Part shown: one piece after another, positions 22,301-32,752 of the stretch
Position numbering within the stretch: the first letter of the stretch is position 1
Layout: each line of letters opens with the position of its first letter
Notes under the pieces: model-generated
The model's input: the letters and a program-made list of their open reading frames with translations, nothing else
Told to the model about the DNA's origin: nothing
Databases searched by the model: none
Program-made: the position numbers and the translations under genes
NCBI GenBank assembly: GCA_014218235.1
Contig: CM024764.1
Span: 63,835,184 to 63,899,183 of the forward strand
Origin: Colocasia esculenta
Lineage: Eukaryota > Streptophyta > Magnoliopsida > Alismatales > Araceae
Length of the DNA: 64,000 nt
Direction: 5' to 3'

Positions 22301-23484
22301 GGCCAAGGGTCATGAAGAAGAGGGGACTTGGAGAGTTTTTTTTATTCTGAAAGTTTCTTTCTTGAAGAGTGCTCCTTGGGGGCTGAGGGGAAAAGGGGAG
22401 AAAAGTACCTCTCTTGTGGTCCTGTGCCTGGCGGTGCTCTGACGGGTGAAAGACCGTTGGTGGAAAGAAGACATTGCAGGTCTATATATTGACCGTGCTC
22501 CTTTTGTAAAAAAAGTCCTTCTACGTTTTAAAATAACAGGTGCGGGAAGACATGATGTTGTAAACGCTTAATGGAGGCACATATACTCCATTAAGGACAT
22601 ATATGCAAATGCGACAAAAAAATATTGGTGGATATAAATTGTGGATGTTTGAAATATCATTTATAACCTCTTAATTTCGGCAAGGTATTTTAACAAATGT
22701 ATTGTATCGAAGGTCTTCGAGTTTTTACTCAATGTAAATAAAACACCGACTTCGGTAGGTGGGAAATAGTCCAGTACACGACCACCCCAATCGTCTGATA
22801 AAACGGACGCGCGCGGTAATATACAAATGTTCGAGGGCTTAGGGCCTATAGCCTTGTGCATCTCATAAATATCAAACTTTGTCTGTTTTATTAAACAGTC
22901 TGGCACGCCCACGCATAGATATATATATATGCAAGCATATCACATACGTACATATGTGCCCGCACGCGAGTGCGTGTGCATCGTCGATCCAGGCCGGCGG
23001 TGATAAAATTTCCACGTTCCCACAGAGATGAACAGGAAGTAATACGTAAGGGAGATGGAGGCAAGATGAGGAAAATAAAGGAAATTAAAGGCTAGTTTGA
23101 GAGGAAGAAAGCTAGATGCCTAAATCCTCCGATGGATATCGGAGACAGATCCTTTCCCCAAAGGGAAAGACAAAAACCAGAAGAGAGAAACTCCAGAAAA
23201 CAAAAGGCCCCCAACAGAACCTTGATCTACAAGTAAGTACCAGATACGATTCCCTTATGAAAGGGAAGATAAAATCCAAAAGAGAAAACTTTTGGAAACA
23301 AAACCCCAAAGAGGAGGCGATTACCTTCCTAGGCGACCAGAAAGGAGGGGGAGGGGGGCCTTCTTTGAGGCACCCCCTCCCCTCCCTATCGGCACCAGAG
23401 AAGAGGCGAAATGTGGAGGAGCTCTGCTACGAAGACAGACGTGAGATGTGGACTTCACCGGCAAGGACTTACGAGACTGTAAGA

Positions 23485-24447
23485 TACTTCGATTGAGACA
23501 TTATCTCCGTACCAATGTTAAAACAAACAATATTTGTCACAGCCTTTAGTTTGCCTCAAACTTCAGTTCCAGGCTTTCCGTTAGATATTTCTTTCCACTA
23601 GGACTCAGGGAATGCCTCCACAATCTGTTTGCAGGATATTCTGTTCCGTTTTCTTGTGGGACAGTGGCATGGGGAGGAGACGAGATTGTTAGCAAACTTT
23701 CTACCCAATGTTTATTACTAATATAGGGATTCTGCTACTATGATTTGGGAACTTAAAGTGGCAGTTCTAATGACTAGTAAGCATAGGAATGGCGCAGATG
23801 TTTGCCATGATGGGTATTCACATATTACAGGCATGTAGATATCATATGATTATTCGAGCAATTGAAAGAAAATGGCAAATTGTATTTTGTCTTGAAAACC
23901 CAAATCCCCCAAAAGGTGATTTTGGAAGCTATGACCCTGTTGAATAATTCAGCATCATTTTCATTCTGATTTTCTTTCTAGCTTTTCATATGTAGGACCC
24001 ATGAGTTTAACGGTAACTGCAGTTGGGGAAAATCTTTGGAATAACCCATTGGGGACTTGAGTTTCCTTCCCGGAATTGCTGTTTTAAACCCATCAACTCT
24101 TACATCTACAGTGTTCAGATCAGTCCAATCAGGATTATTCAGTAAAGATAATAGATAAGCTTTTAAATAGCTTAAAAGAGAAAATCTTCTCTTCAATACT
24201 CAACCAAAATGAAGGTTAGCACTTGAGAGGCTGTCAAGGTCTCCTTTCTTCCCCTTATCATCCTCACACGTCTTTTCTCTTTTTATTTGTCTCCCCCATC
24301 CCTATCCTCCCTCGCCGTCCTTGTCCTTTTTAGCTACCTTTAACGTCCTGTTCGGTTGTTTAGTTTTGATAAGAATTGTAAACAAGAACAATTCTTTCAA
24401 CTACATAGGCACTCACTTTTTTCTCTACCTCCTCATCTTACTCGATC
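23485..24447. other. no gene seen
   Basis: AT-rich flank of the composite insertion. Pyrimidine-rich text near 24240-24330. No recognisable coding or repeat structure. Confidence 0.4.
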
Positions 24448-24451
24448 TCAA

Positions 24452-24490
<39 letters not shown>

Positions 24491-24548
24491 ATCCAATTCT
24501 CATGAGTTTAGAAGCGTTAAATTTAAGTTATTAACTTTAACTATTCAA

Positions 24549-24594
<46 letters not shown>

Positions 24595-24650
24595 TCCAAT
24601 TATCATGAGTTTAGAAGCATTAAATTTAAGTTATTAACTTTAACTATTCA
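24448..24650. repeat. duplicated compound microsatellite (GT)n(GA)n, ~97-bp unit
   Basis: TCAATG(TG)n(AG)n followed by TCCAATTCTCATGAGTTTAG and a TTAAATTTAAGTTATTAACTTT tail occurs twice in tandem (from 24448 and from 24545) and starts a third time at 24643. The GA run is longer in the second copy. Confidence 0.9.
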
Positions 24651-25819
24651 ATATCAAATCAAACTGGCAAAGTAGGAGTGGCAAAGAAAGTAATACTAAA
24701 GCGTCGCACTTTAAAAGTCCTTCGACTCCTTCCATAACAAATGAGGACAGAGATGGGATATTCTTCAGATATTTGATGGAAGTTTTCTGCAAGGTTACAA
24801 ATGAAAGATTTACGAGTGTATTCAAATGTAGGATACACTTCCGCATCATTGGACTGACATTTATCAAAATGTGCATTTGCATTTTCTTCACTTCTTCAAA
24901 GGTCAATGAATATATGGAAGACAAATCAACGAGCGTTTTGGACTGGTTACAAGTTAATCAACATGGGTAGTCCTGTGGTTTGCAGCACGGCTAAAGAAGG
25001 GATTTTAAATCACTGCATACCACAAGTTTAGAGGATTTAGAAGAAAAAGAAAAAGAAAGAAAGACATCTTCCCCAAAACATTATACGCAACATAAAGTGA
25101 GGGTCAAGGAGCATCACCTGTTTGTATTGGATATGGCTACCTTACAGTAGTAAGGTAGTTCTCCCTATTTTCTGTTAACACCATACTTGTACGTACCATA
25201 GAATTGGGATTAGACGCAAGCCAGTGCTCTCCATTGTCGTCACCGGCAGATCCAAAGTTGTAGATGTTATAACGATTGAATGATGCATAAATGGGCCAGC
25301 AGAAGATCAATCGAACATGCAAACCACAAGGAACTGAAGGTTCAGCGCAGTGATGTTCCAGAAGAGTGTCTCAGACTTGCAATTGGAATGTAATGGAAAC
25401 TTCCCAGCGTCTGTGACTCAACAAAGAGTTCTGTAGAGTCCTTAGGCATCAATGTTAGAACAAGTAACAGCAACAGTAATCAAAGAATGAAAACAAAGTA
25501 ATCTGTTAACAGAAAGTAAGTGATGATTGAATCTCTCTAAATCTTCTCAACATACATCAGATAGGAAATGGCAGCATCAAATTTCCGACCATATCTTGAA
25601 CATGTAACTGATGCAAAGGAGAGTGGCAGAGGCCAAATCCAGAACTTGAGCATGCAATTTTCCGAGTCAAGTCGAATCCGTCTCAAGCACATCCTCAATA
25701 GAGATACTTTAATCACATTATGGCTTTGCCCTCTAAGATCTTTTACATCAAAGTAATTGTTTCCATATCTGTAAGCCTATCAGTGATATAATTTTTCAAC
25801 CAGATGAATAACGAGATCA
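24651..25819. other. mostly uncharacterised; weak exon candidate on the minus strand at 25137-25322
   Basis: At 25322-25137 the minus strand reads IYNFGSAGDDNGEHW and WLASNPNS before a GTACGTACAAG donor-like site. The words look protein-like but I recognise no family and there is no partner exon. The rest (24640-24924 and the PPR downstream region) shows nothing I can name. Confidence 0.25.
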
Positions 25820-27397
25820 TCAACCAATTGCAGCCACATCCGCATCCTCAATCATCCTTCCCAGCCCCTCTAATGCATTGTAGATCTCTTCTGTCATGGG
25901 ATGAGACTCATCTTCCACCCCAAACATGTAAATCATGCTGTCCACCTCAATTGAGCTGCATCCAGGTGGCTTTCTCACCCTTCTCTCCCTTATCATCATC
26001 CTCATCCGGGCCGCGTCATCCCCTCGACTTGCATCCACGTACATTTTAGCCAAAGCTACGTACCTCCCTGCATTCTCAGGATCAAGAACGAATAACCTCT
26101 CAGCAACAACTTCTGCGAGTTCCACATTGTTGTGTATCCTGCAAGCCCCCAGCAAAGCACCCCAGACGTCCTTCCCAGGCATGATGGGCATGCTGCTGAT
26201 AAACTCCAATGCCTCTTGGAGAAGTCCCGCTCGACCCAAGAGGTCGACCATGCATCCATAGTGAACCTCTACCTTCTCCACACCATACTCTTCCATCAAA
26301 CAGAAGATTTCCCAACCTTTATCAACCATCCCTGCATGACTACAAGCAGAAAGAATGCTCAAGAAGCAGATACTATCAGGTACAAGGCCCATAGATAACA
26401 TCTGTGAGAACAAATACAATGCCTCAGATGCATGTCCATACATCCCATAACCCTTAATTATAGCATTCCAGACCACGATGTTCTTCTCAGGGACTCTATC
26501 AAAGATGTCACGAGCAACATGCAGACGGCCACTGTTAGCATACATCGCAATAAGGCCGCTAGCCAGGACAACATCTACTTCCATTCCCAACTTTATAGTG
26601 TAAGAATGGATCCACAAACCTTCATGCGCAGCCGCTAGCTTTGCACATGCAGGAAGAAGACCCACAAGTGTAACATAATCTGGTTTGCTCCCGGTGTCGT
26701 CTCGTAGCATCTTGTGTAGCAGAAGCAATGCTTCCTGGGGGTGCTCACTCTGGCTATACCCAGCAATCATGGAGTTCCAACTGACAGGGTCCTTCATGGG
26801 AATTTCATCAAACAGCTGCCGTGCAGTAGCAAGATCCCCGCATTTGGCATAGCACGCCACCAGCGCATTCACCACAAACAAGTCCGCCTCCAACCCAGAT
26901 TTCAGAGCATCCCCATGGACCTTCTGCGCGTTCCTCACGTCCCCAGTCCCCGCACAGGCCTTGAGCACGAAAGGGTAGGTGTAGAGGTTAGCGGAGATGC
27001 TGCTCCACCGCATCCGGCAGTAGACTCTTAGCGCCTCCTCCGGGGGTCCCAGGGCCGCATAACCCCGGATCATGACGTTCCACAGAAGAACATCTCCATG
27101 GACAATGCCGTCAAAAACATGGCGGGCGTCCCGCATGCCTGCACCACCGAGCTCCACGTACTTGCTCACCAGCTGGGCGGCGAGATAGGGGTTGTGGCCG
27201 CAACCTGCGGTTACAATCTGCGCATGAATTTGCTTGAGGCCCTTCAAGCTAACGCAAGCTCGCAAGAAACTCGTGTAGTCATGGGAGTCCTTGAAGGGCT
27301 TCCGACGGACACGCACCACCACACACAGGGATCTGAGCCACGCAAGGCCTGGTTTACTTAGGCGTCTAAACCCTGGAGGAGGATGCAAGCCATGCAT
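25820..27397 (-). CDS. pentatricopeptide repeat protein, PLS class, E subgroup
   Basis: Intact intronless frame of 525 codons. ATG at 27395-27397 is the first in frame after an upstream TAG near 27495. The first ~35 residues are basic and hydrophobic (RRLSKPGLAWLRSLCVVVRVRR), consistent with an organelle transit peptide. From about residue 40 to 420 there are successive PPR motifs: KGLKQIHAQIVTAG, VLLWNVMIRGYAALGPPEEA, YPFVLKACAGTGDVRNAQKV, VNALVACYAKCGDLATARQL, SWNSMIAGYSQSEHPQEALL, VVWNAIIKGYGMYGHASEAL, and FLSILSACSHAGMVDKGWEI. The end carries E motifs (DVWGALLGACRIHNNVELAE, PENAGRYVALAKMYVDASRG, RKPPGCSSIEVD) but no DYW deaminase. Such proteins bind organelle RNA and guide C-to-U editing or processing; the deaminase would then be supplied in trans. 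The target transcript cannot be inferred. Neighbouring DNA is repeat-rich, yet the frame is clean. Confidence 0.93.
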   Translation of the reverse strand: MHGLHPPPGFRRLSKPGLAWLRSLCVVVRVRRKPFKDSHDYTSFLRACVSLKGLKQIHAQIVTAGCGHNPYLAAQLVSKYVELGGAGMRDARHVFDGIVHGDVLLWNVMIRGYAALGPPEEALRVYCRMRWSSISANLYTYPFVLKACAGTGDVRNAQKVHGDALKSGLEADLFVVNALVACYAKCGDLATARQLFDEIPMKDPVSWNSMIAGYSQSEHPQEALLLLHKMLRDDTGSKPDYVTLVGLLPACAKLAAAHEGLWIHSYTIKLGMEVDVVLASGLIAMYANSGRLHVARDIFDRVPEKNIVVWNAIIKGYGMYGHASEALYLFSQMLSMGLVPDSICFLSILSACSHAGMVDKGWEIFCLMEEYGVEKVEVHYGCMVDLLGRAGLLQEALEFISSMPIMPGKDVWGALLGACRIHNNVELAEVVAERLFVLDPENAGRYVALAKMYVDASRGDDAARMRMMIRERRVRKPPGCSSIEVDSMIYMFGVEDESHPMTEEIYNALEGLGRMIEDADVAAIG

Positions 27398-28189
27398 CTG
27401 TGTAGACAGGAGAAGCCCAACTACGGCAATGCCTCGTCCATGGAGCTCCAGAATAGTGTTTCGGATGCCGTTATAGCAGGATGCCCGACTGTTCTAGTGG
27501 AACACTTTAAAATGTCCTCACTCTACCTGGTCAGGCCACCTCAGATAGCACTCCAGGTGCTTGAAGAACGCCCGCCAGGGGAAGGCTACAACCTGTGACT
27601 TGTGAGTGTGAGTCAACTCCACAAGGACATGTTGGATAACTGAACTAGATAGATATAGAGGACTAGTTACGCCTGGATTAGATATTCTTGAACGACCCAC
27701 ATCTCTATTTTGAGAAATGCTTCTTCTGGTTACAACAATCTGGATAAGTCGTCGTATTCTAGGGGTTTTGATAAAATTATTTGGAATAGCAGGTTAAAAT
27801 AGTTTTTTAAAAAAGTAGAAAACCTGTGTAAGACGGACATGACACGCATTCGAGATTTCCTTGAACAAGTTAAATAAATTTATGTGAATTGTGCACATTC
27901 TTGGATGACGGATTCACATAAATGGTCAGATTTAGAGACACAAATCTTTTTTTTAATTAAATAGAGTATATCTTTCGACAGAACTTTTCTATTGTGAAAG
28001 TATATGGGAATATTTAATTATAAGTTTCTGTCAATGAGAAAATCTTAACTGTAGGTTTCTGTCAAAAATATTTACACAAAAAATTAGATATTTTAGAAAT
28101 ATTAATTTTAGTCCCTATTTTATTGGGATCTGTACTGACGATCTCTAAGTAACATTTTTCCGTTTTCTGATTGTGAGTAACTGTTATTT
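27398..28189. other. upstream region of the PPR gene, no gene seen
   Basis: The 5' side of the PPR gene followed by AT-rich DNA. A repeated phrase (TAAGTTTCTGTCA... and TAGGTTTCTGTCA... near 28020 and 28055) is the only structure noted. Confidence 0.4.
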
Positions 28190-28301
28190 TAAAACTTAAC
28201 TCTTACTTTAACGCCTTTAAAATTATATTTTAAATCATGTCAATAGTTACTTTAAATCTCACATATTTTAACTCATTGTTATATGCACTTTAACAACTTC
28301 A
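28190..28301. repeat. left part of the ~100-bp satellite
   Basis: AACTCTTACTTTAACGCCTTT ... GTTACTTTAAATCTCACATATTTTAAC is one diverged unit of the array that resumes at 31184. The LINE inserted here. Confidence 0.8.
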
Positions 28302-31183
28302 TCATCATCAAAACCTTATCCCATTAATTGGGGTCAACTACATGAATTTTTTTCCGCCACAAATTTCTATAAAATGCTATAGTAGTATTTAAACTCAAGA
28401 GGTCTAAGTCTTCCTAATAACATCGCATCATGTCATTTTAGGTCTTCCCCTATCTCTTTTACCAGTATCTATTAAGATTTTGTCAGATTTTTAACCGGCG
28501 CCGAATTAGGGTGATGGTGCGCGTGTCCAAACCATCTAAAGTCTATTTTCTCTCATTTTTTTATCGATTGGAGCTATCCCCAAATCCTCACGGAAATGTT
28601 CATTCTTAATCTTATCTTTCTTAGTTTTACCACACATACATCTCAGCATCATCATCTCCACACACACATTTTGTTAATGTATTCTTTTCGCACTGTCCAA
28701 CACTCGGTACCATATAATAAAGTAGGTCTCACTGTCGTTCCATAAAAAATTCTTTTAAGTTTCACTGGTATGCGACAATCGCAGAGGACTCTAGATGTAC
28801 TTCTCTATTTTTGCCAACCTGTCTTAATCATGTGTGCCACATCGTCATAAATCTCCACATTCTCTTAGATGATAGACCCTAAATATCAAACGCTACTACT
28901 CTTACGAATGTCTTATTCATCAATTTGAACCATATCTTCCTATAACACTCTCTTATTATTATAATTACAATGCATAAACTCTACTTACTTCTACTGATTT
29001 TAAAACCTTTAGATTCCAAGGCATGCCTCCAACTTTCTAGCTTAGCATTTAAATCATCAATACTCAAATCAGTTAAGACAATATCATCCGCAAATAACAT
29101 ACACCAAAGAATGTCATCATGCAATTGCTTAGTTACATTGTCTATAACTAGAGTAAAGAGATACGGACTTAGAACAGAACCTTGATACAAACCTACTGTG
29201 ATAAAAAAATTCACAAGTCTCTCCAGCAATAGTTCTCACACTAGTAGTGGCACCCTCATACGTCTCTTGGATCTAGTCAACATATCCTTGAGAAACTCCT
29301 TTCTTTGTTAATGTCCACCAAATCAAATCTCTCAGTACTCGATCATATGCCTTCTCCAAATCAAGAAAAACCATATATAAATCTCTTCTCATCTCTCTAT
29401 ACATCTCCATTAACTGCCGTAATAAGAAAATAGCTTCTATAACAGATCTACTTGGCATAAAACCAAACTGATTTTCTGATACAGTAGTCATACATCGCAT
29501 TCGTTTCTCGATTACTCTTTCCCAAAGTTTCATAGTGTGGCTCATAAGCTTAATTCCTTGGTAATTATTACAGTTTTGAATATCCCCTTTGTTTTTATAG
29601 AAAGGAATCACGACATTTTTTCTCCATTCTTCTGGCATTCTTCGTCCCTTCAAAATTTTATTGAAAATTTTAGTTAACCACTTAATACCAATATCTCTTA
29701 AGACTTTCCACACTTCAATAGGTATGCCATCCGGTCATAAGGTCTTGCCCAATTTTATTTTCCCTAAAGCATCACCCACTTCTGACATCTTAATACGCTT
29801 GAAATATTGATATTATCACATTTTGTTGACTCATGATTTTCTTCTAAAAAAACATCATTAAAGCAATATTCATTAAGTAATTTCTGAAAATAGCTACATC
29901 ATCTCTCTTTAATATCTAAATCCTTCACTAAACCTTTTGATCTGCATCCTTAATGCAACAAACATGATCTAGATCTCTACTTTTCTTTTCTCTTAATTTA
30001 GCAAGTTTAAATATATCTTTTTCACCCTCTCTGGTTCCTAGTTTATTATATAATTCTTCAAACACCTTTGATTTAGCTTCACTAACTTGTCTTTTAGCCC
30101 TCTTTTTAGCTGTTTTATAAGCTTCTAAAGTTTGACTATTTTTGTTACTTTGCCAAGTCTTAAAACAATCTTTTTTAACTCTAATAGTATTTTGAATTTT
30201 CTCACTCCACCACCAAGTATCTCTTTCTACATTCCTTTTGTCTTTAGATTCACCTAAGAGTTGCTTTGCTACATTCTTTATATAATTTGCAACATTATTC
30301 CACATTACATTAACTTCTTGATCAAAATTCCAAATATTTTCTTTTACTATATGATTTTAAATATTTCCAAATTTTTACTTTTCAAATTCCACCACTTAAT
30401 CTTAGAGCAATTATTTATGATGGTTTTTCTTTAAAATTTTGGGATAAGGACATCTATTACTAGTAACTTATGTTGTGGGGCTAAACTCTCTCAAGGGATA
30501 ACTTTGTAATCTTTACACAAAACTCCATCAGTCTTTCTAATAAGAAAATAATCAATTTAACTCTTATGTGTACCACTCTTATATCATATTATTAGGTGTT
30601 CATCTCTCTTTTTAAAGAAGGTATTAGCAATTACTAGATCATAGGCCATAACAAAATCAAGAATACTAGTGCCCATGTCATTTCTCTCGCCAAAGCCAAA
30701 TCCTCGATGAATCCTCTCATATCCTCTATTATTTTTACCCACATGGCCATTAAGATCCCCACTGATAAAAAATTTCTCTTCACTAGGGATATTTTGGATC
30801 AATCTATCAATAGCCTCTTACATTTACTTTTAATGCCCTATTTTAAACCCACTTATGGTGTATATGCACTAACTACATTCATAGTAAACTCACCTACAAT
30901 AAGTTTTATCAAAATAAGTCTATCCCCCAGTCTATTAACTTCTACAACTTTCTTTTTTAAGTCTTTGTCTATTATTATAGCCACACCATTTCTAGAGTTA
31001 CTAGTTTCTGTATACCAAATTTTATAACCATCAATATCTTTAGCTTTAGATCCTTCCACCCAGTTTCTTGTAGACATGCTATGCTAATTCTCCTATCCTT
31101 CATTAACTTAACAAACTCTAAACTCTTGCCCGTTAAGGTTCCTATATTCCAAGTAGCTAGATGGATCCTATGTTTTTTGATAT
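28302..31183 (-). mobile_element. RTE-type LINE, nearly full length, 15-bp target duplication
   Basis: ACTTTAACAACTTCA flanks both sides (28287-28301 and 31184-31198). Part of this word belongs to the satellite unit, so the duplication could be slightly shorter. The minus strand carries, in order, an apurinic-type endonuclease (31199-30584: HLATWNIGTLTG, IACLQETGWK, FFISGDLNGHVG) and a reverse transcriptase (about 29713-28981: NNYQGIKLMSHTMKLWERVI, ENQFGFMPSRS, VFLDLEKAYDRV, YQGSVLSPYLF, MLFADDIVL). The 3' end has short GAT/ATG repeats (TTTTGATGATGATGA), typical of RTE rather than a poly(A). Frames are broken by several shifts and stops, so it is inactive. The 2.9-kb length is slightly short of a typical 3.2-kb RTE. 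Confidence 0.92.
28981..29713 (-). pseudogene. RTE reverse transcriptase
   Basis: Two minus-strand frames (29713-29273 and 29229-28981) cover RT blocks 1-5. QFGFMPSRS is followed by MVFLDLEKAYDRV (first catalytic Asp), then a frame break near 29250, then YQGSVLSPYLF and MLFADDIVL (FADD, the catalytic pair). The enzyme would copy the element RNA at a nicked target. No intact product is possible. Confidence 0.9.
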
Positions 31184-31199
31184 ACTTTAACAACTTCAA
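30584..31199 (-). pseudogene. RTE endonuclease
   Basis: Overlapping minus-strand frames encode the exonuclease III-like domain: TWNIGTL (Asn), CLQETGWK (Glu), a middle block with NGVAIIIDKDLKKKVVEV, then SGDLNGHVG (Asp and Asn). At least two frame breaks occur. This domain nicks the target DNA for target-primed reverse transcription. Confidence 0.88.
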
Positions 31200-32350
31200 A
31201 CTTTTATTTTAACATCTTAGAATTTAGACTTTAAGTGATATTAACAGTGACTTTAAGTCCCACACATTTAACTCAGCATCACACATACTTTACCATTTTA
31301 ATTTATGTCAACAGTTACTTTAAGTCTCACACACTTTAACTAAATATCACACATATTTTAACAACTCTGAACTCTTATCTTAACGTCTTACAACTTAGAC
31401 TTTAAGTCATGTTAACAGTGACTTTAAGTCATATATATTTTAATTAACTGTCACACATATTTTGACGACATTGAACTCTTACTTTAACGTCTTCGAACTC
31501 TTATTTTAATATATTCAAATTTAGACTTTAAGTCATGTCAATAGTGGTTTTAAGTCTCACACACTGTAACAATATTGAACACTTACTTTAACACATTCGA
31601 ACTCTTACTTTAATGTCTTAAAACTTAGATTTAATTTATGTCAACAATTACTTTAAGTCTCACACTTTAACTCAACATCACACATACTCTAACAACTCTA
31701 AACTCTTATTGTATCGCCTTAGAACTTAGATTTTAAGGCATGTTAACAATGACTTTAAATCTCACACATTTTAATTAACCATCACACATACTTTAACATC
31801 CTCAAATTGTACTTTAATGCATTTGAACGTTTAATTTAACACTTTCAAACTTAGACTTTAAGTCATACCAACAGTGACTTTAAGTCTCACACATTTTAAC
31901 TCACCATCACACATACTTTAACGACCTTGAACTCTTACTTTAATGTCTTAGACTTTAACTTATGTCAACAGTTACGTTAAGTCTCACATATTTCAACTCA
32001 ACATCACACATATTTTAACAAATTCAAAATCTTATTTTATCATCTTAGAACTTAGATTTTGAGTAATGTTAACAGTGACTTTAAGTCTCACACATTTTAA
32101 CTAACTATCACACATACTTTAACGACATCAAAGTCTTACCTCAACGTCTTCAAACTCTACTTTAACACATTCAAACTTAAAATTTAAGTCACATCAACAA
32201 TCACTTTAAGTCTCATACATTTCAACTCATCATTACATATATTTTAATGATTTCGAACTCTTACTTTAACATCTTCAAACTTAGACTTTAAATCATATCT
32301 ACAGTGACTTTAAGTCCTATATATTTTAACTTATCATCGCACATATTTTA
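31184..32350. repeat. satellite array, roughly 100-bp diverged units
   Basis: About eleven imperfect copies built from ACTTTAACGACTTCGAACTC, TTACTTTAACGTCTTAGAAC, TTAGACTTTAAGTCATGTCA, ACAGTGACTTTAAGTC and TCACACATTTTAAC. The word TTTAA recurs every 20-25 bases, giving sub-periodicity. Unit length varies from about 70 to 125 bases through loss or gain of subunits. Confidence 0.88.
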
Positions 32351-32715
32351 ACTAAGGTTGGTCGTACCGCCTGTACCGATCAACTCGAACTTTCCCTAGC
32401 ATAGTCTGATCGATCCGTACCATACCGATCGATAGACCGAAAATGTCAAGTCGGCCGACCATTTTTGTCTCTATTTGAAGACCAAACAGGCCATGGGATA
32501 TGGATGCCAAATTACCACCCTGATAGAAATCGATCGACTGATTTTAGACTTTGGCATGCTAGGTACCTGAGGGCGCTCACTAGATGAATTGGTCGACCGA
32601 TACGATGAAATCGATCGATCTATTTGAGCCCAATGGATCAATAGTGTTGTACCTCGCGAACGCCCTAGCACGCGCAGGAACGGTCGTACTCTTGCGGTAC
32701 GATACGATCAACCAT
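32351..32715. mobile_element. ~365-bp insert in the satellite with imperfect inverted ends
   Basis: The satellite breaks after ATTTTAAC and resumes at ATTTAACGACTTTGAATTC. The insert starts TAAGGTTGGTCGTACCG and ends CGATACGATCAACCAT; GGTTGGTCGTACCG and GGTTGATCGTATCG are inverted matches (12 of 14). Composition (ATCGATCGA, CCGATCGATAGACCG) differs sharply from the flanks. No clear target duplication was found. Confidence 0.65.
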
Positions 32716-32752
32716 GAATTTAACGACTTTGAATTCTTATCTTAAAGCTTTA
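32716..32752. repeat. last partial satellite unit
   Basis: AATTTAACGACTTTGAATTC followed by TTATCTTAAAGC matches the satellite and closes the array. Confidence 0.75.

Larger units (their letters stand above)
21801..22915 (+). mobile_element. LTR-like segment with TATA-like box and primer-site-like end
   Basis: Starts TGATAGTTGACAACGTGGCA and reaches ATTAAACA at about 22896, followed by GTCTGGCACGCCCACG, which resembles the TGGCACGCCCA leader at the primer site of some plant LTR retrotransposons. A TATA-like TAAATAGA lies at 22293-22300. CpG-rich text (GGACGCGCGCGG, 22805) suggests little decay. The copy stops in a TA repeat at 22918. Inferred: the 5' end of a truncated LTR element nested in the retroposed insert. 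Confidence 0.45.
21043..23472 (-). mobile_element. composite retroposed insertion with 12-bp target duplication
   Basis: GAGACTGTAAGA occurs at 21031-21042 and again at 23473-23484. Just inside the left copy is a run of about 15 T (plus strand), the poly(A) tail of a minus-strand insert, preceded on the minus strand by GAATGAATGAGAAGCC. This is the signature of target-primed retroposition by L1 machinery. The 2.43-kb insert contains an L1-like 3' region (21059-21790), an LTR-like segment on the plus strand (about 21801-22915), and a 5' part (23090-23470) with a ~100-bp near-repeat at 23150-23215 and 23250-23310. No intact ORF. Confidence 0.75.

Noticed and set aside
22018..22315. Overlapping Pro/Gly-rich ORFs in the hairpin chain
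   Set aside because: Open in several frames on both strands because of GC-rich palindromes.
21801..22915. Endogenous pararetrovirus origin for the hairpin-plus-TATA segment
   Set aside because: No caulimovirus coding motif is present, and the end resembles an LTR with a retrotransposon primer site, so an LTR is the simpler reading.
26741..27361. Plus-strand ORFs across the PPR gene
   Set aside because: Shadows of the minus-strand PPR coding frame.
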